DNA of 21,773 nucleotides from DATGZX01 sp035296965. Lineage in GTDB: Bacteria > Planctomycetota > Planctomycetia > Gemmatales > Gemmataceae. Position numbers and translations under genes: made by a program. The stretch is taken from the NCBI GenBank assembly GCA_035296965.1, contig DATGZX010000073.1:1-21773 (forward strand), written 5' to 3'. The notes beneath the pieces are model-generated. The model worked only from the letters and a program-made list of their open reading frames with translations, had not been told where the DNA came from and made no database searches. Positions within the stretch are counted from its first letter, which is position 1. The number at the start of each line of letters is the position of its first letter. Of this stretch, positions 1 to 7,410 are shown piece by piece.

Positions 1-2
1 CG

Positions 3-128
3 CTCACGGAGCAGACGCGCGGCCTCATCGGCGCCCGCGAACTCGGCTTGATGAAGTTCCAGGCCATCCTGATCAACGTGGCCCGTGGCGAATGCGTGGA
101 TGAGCATGCGCTTGCGGACCGGCTGCGC
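3..128 (+). pseudogene. D-2-hydroxyacid dehydrogenase C-terminal fragment, truncated
   Basis: The plus-strand frame from base 3 reads LTEQTRGLIGARELGLMK and then AILINVARGECVDEHALADRL. This is the NAD-binding domain signature of the D-isomer-specific 2-hydroxyacid dehydrogenase family (phosphoglycerate, glyoxylate and phosphite dehydrogenases): the TRGLI-helix, the INVARG strand and the VDE-ALA helix. Family members continue with an R-GxI-GA-LDVFE segment that includes the catalytic His region. Here the match stops at about base 128 and the frame runs into an arginine/proline-rich stretch and a 12-bp tandem repeat, with a stop only at 450-452. The 5' part of the gene lies outside the window. 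The 3' end looks broken, so it is probably inactive. It runs convergently to the minus-strand block that follows. The family is clear; the substrate cannot be told. Confidence 0.7.
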
Positions 129-200
129 ACGAAGATGCTCGTCCTGCGTCGGCCCCGTCCAATCCGGATAGATCGGCCAAACAGTGGTCGCCTCCGGCCT

Positions 201-272
201 GGTCAGCCGCCTGGTCAGCCGCCGGGTCAGCCGCCGGGTCAGCCGCCAGGTCAGCCGCCAGGTCAGCCGGCA
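201..272. repeat. 12-bp tandem repeat, six copies
   Basis: Six adjacent 12-mers of the form GGTCAGCCGCCN run from 201 to 272. The last base varies (T, G, G, A, A) and the sixth unit ends GGCA. Because 12 is a multiple of 3 the repeat stays open in several frames: it would encode repeated GQPP on the plus strand and RLT[RW] on the minus strand. It sits just after the point where dehydrogenase similarity is lost. It is a short minisatellite, probably made by replication slippage. Confidence 0.85.
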
Positions 273-707
273 ACCAGCAGGCACAGGGCAACACACCTCA
301 AATATCGGGTGAGCTCGGGCTTGGGTCGTTTCTTCCATGGGTTTCCCTCCCGTACTAGGAGAGCGGGTATCACGGTTGTCCCGGTCACGAAGCTCGGCGT
401 GCTTCCTCGCCTCTTGACCGTCCGCAGTCAGCCCGAAGGACTCCCGGATTGAATTCGCTCTGCCGCCAGGGACCGGTGGCACTTAATTGCAAGTTCGATG
501 CCGGTACCAGAATAGAGTGGCAAGCCCGGATCCTCGGTTGGCTGTCCGTAACTTTGTCTCTCGCTTCTCAAGGGAATCGGGTGCTCCAAATAAAGGGCGA
601 ATCGGAACCGGCACGTAGGAACATCAAACAATCAATCCTGGCCTCTTCATCCCTCCCTGACTGCCAAACGGCCTGGATAAAGCGTGGCAGACCCCGCACA
701 GCCCACC
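273..707. other. Stretch with no recognisable gene
   Basis: Short open frames exist on both strands, but none has a recognisable domain or a convincing start. The stretch lies between the truncated plus-strand dehydrogenase and the 3' end of the minus-strand PNPOx-like gene, so it is where two convergent units would terminate. I saw no strong hairpin with a T-run. It is most likely decayed sequence. Confidence 0.5.
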
Positions 708-1274
708 TCAGCCGTCTGGGGCATGGGAGGGCGTCCGCGATCTAATCGGCCCGCCAGGACCGGGCGTGCCTCGACGGCCGGTGATGCGGTCGATGCGGAT
801 GCGATAGAAGACAGCTGTCATCGGTTCCCTGGGATTCCGTTGTGCGCAGGAAGCACAACCAGGCTCCCACCATCCGGCGTGTCTTTGGAGCAGTTCATGT
901 GCGTGCAGCCGCTCCTGCTCGAGGAAATTCGTCCAGCTCCGGCGGGATGTTCGCCGTGATGGTTCACGCGCGTGCAGCTGCGCCTGGTCCCCCCCGGGGT
1001 TGCCCGCCAACTCCTCGTACTTTCCGAATATGATGATGCTCGTCCACTGCTCAGTGTCCTCCACTGCGTCCAGTTCGACGCACACGAGGGGATTGGCGCG
1101 CATCCACTCGACTTTCAGGCCCGGGGTGGTAAACCCATAAAGATAAGGGTCTTCGTACACGAAGTAGATGGGGACGACGTAGGGCTGGTTCTCGTGCGTA
1201 CACGCCAGCCTACCGAGCCTCGCCCCTGCGAGGGCACTGAGGCACTCGCTGTTCGTCATCTCTTGGATGACCAT
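708..1274 (-). CDS. Pyridoxamine 5'-phosphate oxidase-like flavin-binding protein
   Basis: The 188-aa product starts with MVIQEM, then LGRLACTHENQPYVVPI-YFVYED, LYGFTTPGLKVEWMRANPLVCVELD and WTSIIIFGKYEEL. This is the split-barrel FMN-binding fold of the PNPOx-like family (Pfam Putative_PNPOx / Pyridox_ox_2). The C-terminal WWEPG and VFYRIRIDRITG are also typical of the family. Such proteins bind flavin or a related cofactor and often act in redox stress; the substrate is unknown here. The start at 1274 has AAGGAGG about 7 bases upstream. Residues 91-118 look foreign to the family: D96QAQLHARE resembles E119QERLHAHE 23 residues later, so the gene carries an in-frame duplication or a repaired frameshift, which may have damaged it. 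The last 20 residues are low-complexity. Confidence 0.8.
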   Translation of the reverse strand: MVIQEMTNSECLSALAGARLGRLACTHENQPYVVPIYFVYEDPYLYGFTTPGLKVEWMRANPLVCVELDAVEDTEQWTSIIIFGKYEELAGNPGGDQAQLHAREPSRRTSRRSWTNFLEQERLHAHELLQRHAGWWEPGCASCAQRNPREPMTAVFYRIRIDRITGRRGTPGPGGPIRSRTPSHAPDG

Positions 1275-1368
1275 AGCCCGCCTCCTTGTCTTTTCCCCGC
1301 GATTGCCCGTCGTCTGCCGACCCGGTGTCCCCCACGAGAGAGCCCGGCCCGACGCGAAGGGGTTCCCT

Positions 1369-1932
1369 TCACAGGTGGTGGTGCCTTCCCACCGGCCTCA
1401 CCGTGCTGGCCTGGGGTCCCTTCTTCCCTTCCTCTTCAACAAAGGTCACCTCGGTCCCGATCTGCAGACGGTCGAACCCTTCGTGCAGGACACTGTGGCG
1501 GTGAAAGTAGACCTCTCGGCCGTCTGGTGTCTCAAGGAAACCGTATCCTTCATCGGGAAAGAGCTTGCTTACCCGGGCGTGGGGTGCGGTCTCGAGGGCC
1601 TTCACGGTGCCCCGCCTGCGGCGCACGTAATCCTCCAGCTTCCGGCGGGCAGAGTCGAAGGCGTCGCGAAGCGCCACGTGGATGTCCCTGCATTCGGTGT
1701 GCTGACTCGGCTCGCGGGTCACCGCGATCTCCTCGTCGGGCACCATGATGTCGATCCGCACCTCATAGAGATTGCCGTGCAGGTGATGTTTGCCCGCCGG
1801 CTCCACCACCACCCGGCAGCTCATGATGTGGTCCGCGAAGGTGTCCAGGTGGGCCGCCTTCTCCCGGACCAGCGCTTCGATCTCCTCGGAGCGCTCCATG
1901 TGACGGAAGGAGATTTGCAGTGGAAGTTGCAT
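1369..1932 (-). CDS. HPF/RaiA-type ribosome hibernation factor fused to a cold-shock domain
   Basis: The product is 187 aa with two domains. Residues 1-108 match the S30AE/HPF fold (start MQLPLQISFRHM, then EEIEALVREKAAHLDTF, and a basic helix RRKLEDYVRRRRGTVKA). This domain docks at the decoding centre of the 30S subunit and silences ribosomes in stress. Residues 117-180 are a cold-shock domain with an RNP1-like GYGFLETPDG and an RNP2-like VYFHRHSV, which would bind single-stranded RNA. The fusion is a known architecture and differs from the usual long HPF, whose C-terminal domain dimerises ribosomes. Several His residues cluster in the domain and at the tail (GRHHHL). The ATG at 1932 has CGGAG upstream. 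DUF488 lies directly upstream on the same strand, 63 bases away. Confidence 0.88.
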   Translation of the reverse strand: MQLPLQISFRHMERSEEIEALVREKAAHLDTFADHIMSCRVVVEPAGKHHLHGNLYEVRIDIMVPDEEIAVTREPSQHTECRDIHVALRDAFDSARRKLEDYVRRRRGTVKALETAPHARVSKLFPDEGYGFLETPDGREVYFHRHSVLHEGFDRLQIGTEVTFVEEEGKKGPQASTVRPVGRHHHL

Positions 1933-1995
1933 GGCTTTGAACTCCGTGAAAGCGGGCCGATGAGGGGGTAACGAGTGCTGTGACCCGGGCGTCCC

Positions 1996-2367
1996 TCAGG
2001 GAACCTCGGTCGAGCCACCCGACCCTTCCAGAAACGCCTTGAGAACCAGGGCCGCGCTGTGCTCAGGGTTGTGCGCCGCGTGAACTAGGGTCAGAAGGCC
2101 CTCTCGACTCTTCTCGCGTAGCAGCTTGATGGCCCGGTGCTTATCCTTCAGCTCGTTCGAGTAGAGCCTCCGGAATTCCTCCCAGCGTTCCGGGCCGGGG
2201 TTCTCGCCGAACGCCTGGTGCAGATCGGTACTGGGGGCCACTTCCTTCAGCCACAGGTCCAGCTTGGTGTGCTTTTCGTCGAGGTCCCGTGGCCAGAATC
2301 GCTCCACCAGGACGCGGAACCCGTCCTCCGGTGAAGGCTTCTCGTAAGCGCGTTTGAGCCGGATCAT
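1996..2367 (-). CDS. DUF488 family protein
   Basis: The product is 123 aa, starting MIRLKRAYE and followed by DGFRVLVERFWPRDL, KLDLWLKEVAPS, ERWEEFRRLYSNEL and LLTLVHAAHNPEHSAALVLKAFL. This matches the DUF488 family of small bacterial proteins (YeaO-like). No biochemical role is firmly established for the family. The start at 2367 is preferred over an ATG 39 bases further upstream because AAGGAAGGG lies 7-8 bases before it and the family starts at MIRLKR. It is the gene immediately after rtcB in the direction of transcription, with 42 bases between them, and is probably co-transcribed with it. Confidence 0.85.
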   Translation of the reverse strand: MIRLKRAYEKPSPEDGFRVLVERFWPRDLDEKHTKLDLWLKEVAPSTDLHQAFGENPGPERWEEFRRLYSNELKDKHRAIKLLREKSREGLLTLVHAAHNPEHSAALVLKAFLEGSGGSTEVP

Positions 2368-2409
2368 GGTTAACCCTTCCTTGACCGCTATGCGATCGAA
2401 AATCAACAG

Positions 2410-3840
<1,431 letters not shown>

Positions 3841-3856
3841 GAGTGTCTCCCGGTCC

Positions 3857-4279
3857 TTAGACATCGACCACGCACTGGGCGACCCAGGCGCCGCCGGCCT
3901 CTTGCCCGACTCGAAGGCTTGTGAGGGTGGCGCCTTTGACCTCGACGGCGGGTTCGTGCCTGGCCACGTCGATCGGCTCCCCCCAGGCTTTGGCGTGTAA
4001 GCGTTGGCCGTCGATGTGCACCTCGAAGCGGCCGAAGAGCAGCCGCCGGGTCGCCATCTGGTAGACCAGGGCGTTCAGCCAATCGACCAGCAGCAACTCG
4101 TCATCGGGGGCCTCGCACGTGACCTCGACCACCTCCTCCGCCGTCAGCTCCTGCGGGTCAACGATCACGCCAGTAAGGGCGATGGCGGCCTGCTCAAAGG
4201 CCTCCTTCTTGGAGGCACCGATGCCGCGGACGCCGATGTCCGCCTCGTGGGCAAAGTGCTCCCAGCGTGGTCTCGTCAT
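3857..4279 (-). CDS. Archease, RtcB activator
   Basis: The 140-aa product begins MTRPRWEHFAHEADIGVRG and contains FEQAAIALTGVIVD, DDELLLVDWLNALVYQM and a C-terminal CVVDV. This is the archease fold: the HEADIG motif, the LL-DWLN helix and a terminal aspartate that with other acidic residues binds a metal. Archease promotes guanylylation of RtcB and gives it multiple turnover. It lies directly upstream of rtcB with a 16-base gap, so the two are very likely co-transcribed. The ATG at 4279 follows GGAGTGCTGGC; the upstream phosphoribosyltransferase ends 36 bases away. Confidence 0.93.
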   Translation of the reverse strand: MTRPRWEHFAHEADIGVRGIGASKKEAFEQAAIALTGVIVDPQELTAEEVVEVTCEAPDDELLLVDWLNALVYQMATRRLLFGRFEVHIDGQRLHAKAWGEPIDVARHEPAVEVKGATLTSLRVGQEAGGAWVAQCVVDV

Positions 4280-4315
4280 GCCAGCACTCCTCTCACCGGC
4301 CCTTGCCGGAATTCA

Positions 4316-4981
4316 TCAACCCGGGGTGATCGAGCCCACGGGCAGACCAGCCGGGGCGAATTCGCGAAGCAACTTCACCACCTCTTCATCCTCGACTTGG
4401 GTGAAGTCCTCGTAAAACTGCCCGATGGCCCAAAACTCTTCCGGGGCAAGCAAGCAGACCACGTCGTCGCACCACCGGCGGACTTCCGCAAGTCGATCCG
4501 GGGAGGCAACGGGCACGGCGACGATGAGCTCCTGCGGGTTTTGCGTCTTGACGGCCTGGAGGGCCGCGATCATGGTGGAGCCGGTGGCAATGCCGTCGTC
4601 GGTGACGATCACCGAGCGGCCCGTGATTGGTGCCTCGGGCCGGACAGCGCGGAACAGCTTCTTGCGCCGCCCGATCTCGCTGAGCTGGTGGCGGCGTTCT
4701 TCAGCCAGATAATCTTCCAGTAGATCAAGGAACGCCTCGGCGTGATGGTTCAGATAGACGCGCCCATCCTCGGAAATCGCCCCGATTGCCAGTTCGGGCT
4801 GCCCAGGTGCCCGCAACTTGCGGGACAGGACCACGTCGAGGTCCGCCCCCAACTCTCGGGCCAGCACGGCCCCGGTGACCACCCCGCCACGGGGGATCGC
4901 CAGCACTAGCGGGTCGTGCAGTTGACGTCCCTTCAGTTTTTCCGCCAGTTGGCGGGCGGCATCCTCTCGATTACGAAACAT
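4316..4981 (-). CDS. Phosphoribosyltransferase-domain protein
   Basis: The 221-aa product begins MFRNREDAARQLAEKL, with PLVLAIPRGGVVTGAVLA and LSRKLRAPGQPELAIGAIS. A type-I PRTase PRPP-binding loop follows (about residues 124-137, VIVTDDGIATGSTM). This is the free-standing family often annotated as predicted phosphoribosyltransferase, which frequently sits beside Hsp20, PRPP synthetase and stress genes; the base substrate is unknown. The ATG at 4981 has GGGAGGGAGA about 7 bases upstream and fits the family start. The reading frame, however, stays open for another 56 codons upstream and contains a separate conserved small-protein motif (see 4982-5116). A longer fusion protein starting at GTG 5116 or TTG 5149 is therefore possible. 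Confidence 0.9.
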   Translation of the reverse strand: MFRNREDAARQLAEKLKGRQLHDPLVLAIPRGGVVTGAVLARELGADLDVVLSRKLRAPGQPELAIGAISEDGRVYLNHHAEAFLDLLEDYLAEERRHQLSEIGRRKKLFRAVRPEAPITGRSVIVTDDGIATGSTMIAALQAVKTQNPQELIVAVPVASPDRLAEVRRWCDDVVCLLAPEEFWAIGQFYEDFTQVEDEEVVKLLREFAPAGLPVGSITPG

Positions 4982-5116
4982 GGCTGTCTCCCTCCCAATG
5001 GTCGTTCCGCTGTAACCAGCCCAGTGTGCTGGGAGCCCGACCGCAGTCGATGGCGTCCAGGCCGGCGCATCGCTCGCCGGAAAGGGCTCCTCAGACGCCT
5101 CCTGTACGTGGTTCAC
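4982..5116 (-). other. In-frame FPASD-motif small-protein segment upstream of the PRTase
   Basis: From a GTG at 5116 the frame reads VNHVQ and then EASEEPFPASDAPAWTP and STAVGLPAHW, running without a stop into the phosphoribosyltransferase ATG. The E-AS-E-FPASD-PAW motif is one I recognise from short (about 50-60 aa) hypothetical proteins found as separate genes in many bacteria; their function is unknown. Here no stop codon separates it from the downstream gene. Either the small protein has lost its stop and become an N-terminal extension of the PRTase, or it is translated as part of a long isoform beside the short one. AGGAAC lies about 12 bases before the GTG. The region is too well conserved in motif to be random upstream sequence. 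Confidence 0.5.
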
Positions 5117-5145
5117 TGCAGGGACATTGTTCCTGCGTTCTACAA

Positions 5146-5448
5146 TCAATGTTCGGCACGCTTTCCAAGCTGTCGCTCGACGCTGGAGATCATCTCAGCC
5201 AGGTGGTGAGGCTGGTTTTTGCGATCATCCAGTATGATCGTAGTGACGACCCGGTCGTGGGATAGAGCGACCACTTGGTGACAGCGGCGGATCGCCTCCA
5301 TTACCTGCTCCCAATTCCCCTCGACCGCCGTACTCATTGGTCCGAGATGATAATGGAGTCCGGCGCTCTCCAGCGTCTCGACCACCTTGGCCACGTCCTT
5401 GCTCATGTGTTCCGCCTGTAGCGGGTATATGCTGAATTCCGCAAGCAT
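5146..5448 (-). CDS. MTH1187-family thiamine-binding protein
   Basis: The 100-aa product begins MLAEFSIYPL, then AEHMSKDVAKVVETLESAGLHYHLGPMSTAVEGNWEQVMEAIRRCHQ. This is the ferredoxin-like MTH1187/YkoF-related family (DUF77), whose members bind thiamine or a related molecule. Two ATGs lie 6 bases apart, at 5454 and 5448. The AGGAG is only one base before the first but about 7 before the second, so 5448 is preferred; it also fits the family start. The C-terminus (HHLAEMISSVERQLGK) is helical as expected. It lies between a YbaK-type gene and the PRTase on the same strand. A decayed paralogue lies at 13124-13228. Confidence 0.88.
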   Translation of the reverse strand: MLAEFSIYPLQAEHMSKDVAKVVETLESAGLHYHLGPMSTAVEGNWEQVMEAIRRCHQVVALSHDRVVTTIILDDRKNQPHHLAEMISSVERQLGKRAEH

Positions 5449-5492
5449 CGTCATGCTCCTTTCCGATGTGCCTATTGGTTGCTCCGGTCGCT

Positions 5493-5975
5493 TCATGCGT
5501 GTGCGACTTCGGGCTCGCTGAAGGTAGCGACCTGTGGGTTGACCATCTCGTACCAGGCCCGGAAATTCAGGCGAACCACATCGGTATGGGTGCCGGCCTG
5601 GAAGAGAATCTGCCCCTCAACGTTCAGCGACCGGTCCATAAGTACATCTACGTCCTTCCAGTGGCGCAGCGCTGGGATGGCCCCTACTTCACAGTCGGTG
5701 AAGTACCTCTCCATCTCCGGCTCGGTGGCCAGGCGGATCTCATGGGCGTGAAGCACGGTTCGCACGCGGTCCAGATTGACATGTCTGCTGGCGGGCAAGA
5801 TCAGCTCCACTGGCCGGCCGTCGGCCATGACAACCACGACTTTCGCCACACGGTGGCCGCTGAAGTGCTCGCGCTGGGCCACCTCCTGGGCCGTGTACGC
5901 CTCGCGATGATGCACCTCCTCGAAGGGGATGCCGCGCAGCTCCAACATCTTCCGAATCCAGAAAGGTGTGGCCAT
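5493..5975 (-). CDS. YbaK/EbsC-type aminoacyl-tRNA deacylase
   Basis: The 160-aa product begins MATPFWIRKMLELRGIPFEE, followed by YTAQEVAQREHFSGHRVAKVVVVMADGRPVELILPASRHVNLDRV and FTDCEVGAIPAL. This is the YbaK/ProX editing domain, which hydrolyses mischarged aminoacyl-tRNA in trans. Lys45 in the HRVAKVVVV strand corresponds to the family's conserved lysine. The start at 5975 has AAGGAGA upstream; an ATG 7 codons further out is less well placed. Amino-acid specificity cannot be read from sequence. The product may also belong to the YbaK-like regulators found in stress clusters. The next gene downstream starts about 45 bases after its stop, so the two are probably in one operon. Confidence 0.88.
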   Translation of the reverse strand: MATPFWIRKMLELRGIPFEEVHHREAYTAQEVAQREHFSGHRVAKVVVVMADGRPVELILPASRHVNLDRVRTVLHAHEIRLATEPEMERYFTDCEVGAIPALRHWKDVDVLMDRSLNVEGQILFQAGTHTDVVRLNFRAWYEMVNPQVATFSEPEVAHA

Positions 5976-6021
5976 GTTCTTCTCCTTGCCTGTCAATTAC
6001 TATAGGTAGTGCCCGATTTGA

Positions 6022-6441
6022 CTACTTGACTTCCGTCTCGTGCCTGATCCCTTCGGCTAGGTTGTACAGCTCCCGCCCCAGGAACCGCAGTAGGTCATCC
6101 AGGCTCACGATGCCGACCAGGCGATCCTCTTTGTCCACGATCGGCAGCCGGCGCACCTCGCGGTCCCTCATGAACCTGGTGGCCGTATGGATGCCCGCGT
6201 CTTCGGGGATGGCCAGGACATGATGTGTCATAACTTTCTGGACTTGGGCCTGCGGGCTGAAACCCTGCGCGCCCAGTGCTAATGCCAGGTCGCGGTCCGT
6301 GATAATGCCGACAGGTCGCCGGTCCTCTACGACGACCACCGTACCGACGTTGTGTTCCTGCATTCTGACTGCGACTGCCGCCAATGTTTCCTCTGGCCCG
6401 GCGGTGACTACGTTCCTTGTGAAGACTTCGTTGAGCTTCAT
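6022..6441 (-). CDS. Tandem CBS-domain protein
   Basis: The product is 139 aa with two CBS motifs and no other domain. CBS1, at about residues 7-60, contains VVTAGPEETLAAVAVRMQ and VGIITDRDLALAL. CBS2, at about 70-128, contains VMTHHVLAIPEDAGIHTA, RRLPIVDKEDRLVGIVSLDDLLRFL. Such Bateman modules bind adenine nucleotides (AMP, ATP, SAM or NAD) and sense energy state; stand-alone forms occur in hypoxia and dormancy regulons. The ATG at 6441 has AAAGGAGGAACCCGAC before it; the ATG 14 codons further up lacks such a site. A perfect inverted repeat CGGAC-AC-GTCCG sits at 6468-6479, just upstream of the RBS, and could be an operator. Confidence 0.93.
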   Translation of the reverse strand: MKLNEVFTRNVVTAGPEETLAAVAVRMQEHNVGTVVVVEDRRPVGIITDRDLALALGAQGFSPQAQVQKVMTHHVLAIPEDAGIHTATRFMRDREVRRLPIVDKEDRLVGIVSLDDLLRFLGRELYNLAEGIRHETEVK

Positions 6442-6504
6442 GTCGGGTTCCTCCTTTGGTAAATCCTCGGACACGTCCGGCAATTTGACCGGGGCGTGTC
6501 TTGT

Positions 6505-6720
6505 TCACCCGAGATCAGATTCCACGCCTTCTCCACAAAGGTAGCGCACTGTCCGGGCTACAAGCAGGGCGATTGGGACAATCTCCAGCCTCGGGTTGGC
6601 GGTGACCGGGATGCTGCCGGAGGTCAGTACCTTGCCGAGCTGCGCGGCAAACGGTCGATTTACAATTCCGGGGGCCATCGCCCCATGAGTAAAGATGGCG
6701 TGGACTTCCCTCGTTCCCGC
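6505..6720 (-). pseudogene. Ribose-phosphate pyrophosphokinase C-terminal remnant
   Basis: The minus-strand frame directly following the TGA of the 69-aa gene reads AGTREVHAIFTHGAMAPG, then GKVLTSGSIPV, NPRLEIVPIALLVARTVRYL and a stop at 6505-6507 (71 codons). This is the C-terminal part of PRPP synthetase: the AGA-V-A--THG strand with its loop, the T-SIP segment, and the final helix before the end. The N-terminal two thirds, including the ATP and Mg-binding regions, is absent, and there is no start codon at the beginning, so it is a remnant. Related loci elsewhere pair PRPP synthetase with a phosphoribosyltransferase and Hsp20 genes, so a complete gene was probably once here. It fills what would otherwise look like an empty 280-base gap. 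Confidence 0.75.
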
Positions 6721-6930
6721 TCAACTGATCGAGTGGTCCACGCCCCGGAGCTTCTTGAGGCGCAGGTGGAGGCCGCTGAGCGAGGAGCGGATTACGGACA
6801 TTTCGCTCTCCTCGGGCAGGTGGGCAGTCACCTGTTGCACATGAGCAATGAGCTTTTCCAGTTCCCTGGCCTGGTTGTGCAAGACCTCGACAAGTTCATC
6901 TACAACTGAGGCAAGTTCTTCGACGTTCAT
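6721..6930 (-). CDS. Small helical hypothetical protein
   Basis: The 69-aa product (MNVEELASVVDELVEVLHNQ, then ARELEKLIAHVQQVT and IRSSLSGLHLRLKKLR) is almost entirely amphipathic helix, with heptad-like spacing of Leu and Val, suggesting a coiled-coil or helical-bundle dimer. I do not recognise the family. It has no signal peptide or membrane segment. The ATG at 6930 is preferred over 6948 because GGGGGAGAG lies about 9 bases before it. It follows DUF2267 with about 30 bases between them. The PRPP synthetase remnant begins immediately after its stop codon, so the deletion junction that truncated that gene lies at or next to the 3' end of this one. Confidence 0.65.
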   Translation of the reverse strand: MNVEELASVVDELVEVLHNQARELEKLIAHVQQVTAHLPEESEMSVIRSSLSGLHLRLKKLRGVDHSIS

Positions 6931-6960
6931 GGAGAGTCTCTCCCCCATTTGGCACTCGCT

Positions 6961-7410
6961 TCAAAACCATAAGGAGTGCATCTCTTCCGACCACAAGGAG
7001 CGGATCTCGCCGGGTAGAGCAATCTTCACGTGCTTGATCTCACCCGGTGTCACATGCTTGGCGATTACCTGAAAGACGGCCCGAGCAACATCTTCCGTGT
7101 CGATGCCTGGATCGTCTCGGAAGGCCCCTGCGATGTGGGCCAGGAAGTTTTCCCTTCTGCGTTCCTTGGTGGGCGTGCCAGCCGGATGCCAGCCTTCATA
7201 ATAGAAGCCTCGAATCAACATCGGCAGCTGAGCACCCAGGGCCGCCGCCTGGTCCACGGGAAGACGATCCCGCAAGGCATGCAGAACGGCCCGCAGCGCG
7301 TGGTAGGCGCGCTGCCGGTCCTGCCATCTCAACCGCTCCAGGATGTCGTGGAGCCAGACGTTGGTCGTCTGGATAGTACTGTCGAAGGCTGCCACGCCCG
7401 TTTGGCTCAT
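6961..7410 (-). CDS. DUF2267 domain protein
   Basis: The 149-aa product contains VWLHDILERLRWQDRQRAYHALRAVLHALRDRLPVDQAAALGAQLPMLIRGFYYEGWHPAG, the repeating helical pattern of DUF2267. The second half (ENFLAHIAGAFRDDPGIDTEDVARAVFQVIAKHVTPGEIKHVKIALPGEIRSLW) is the second copy of the fold. The biochemical role is unknown; members often lie with Hsp20, Usp and BON genes. The ATG at 7410 overlaps the stop of the upstream gene by 4 bases (ATGA), so it is translationally coupled to the trypsin-fold protein. AAAGGAGG lies upstream. Confidence 0.9.
   Translation of the reverse strand: MSQTGVAAFDSTIQTTNVWLHDILERLRWQDRQRAYHALRAVLHALRDRLPVDQAAALGAQLPMLIRGFYYEGWHPAGTPTKERRRENFLAHIAGAFRDDPGIDTEDVARAVFQVIAKHVTPGEIKHVKIALPGEIRSLWSEEMHSLWF

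Noticed and set aside
201..272. CRISPR-like array
   Set aside because: Units are 12 bp, directly adjacent, without spacers.
1..338. Minus-strand open frame from ATG 338, with GGAGGG upstream, running off the left edge and encoding RLT repeats and then a protein-like stretch
   Set aside because: It is antisense to a clear dehydrogenase signature on the plus strand, and its repeats come from the 12-bp array. I know no family for it. It cannot be fully excluded because the gene would continue outside the window.
476..492. Sigma-54-like TGGCAC ... TTGC
   Set aside because: The GG to GC spacing is 9 bases rather than the required 10, and no gene follows.
6505..6930. Stop-codon readthrough joining the 69-aa protein to the PRPP synthetase fragment
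   Set aside because: The frames are contiguous across the TGA, but the two parts are unrelated and no readthrough signal is seen; a deletion junction explains it better.
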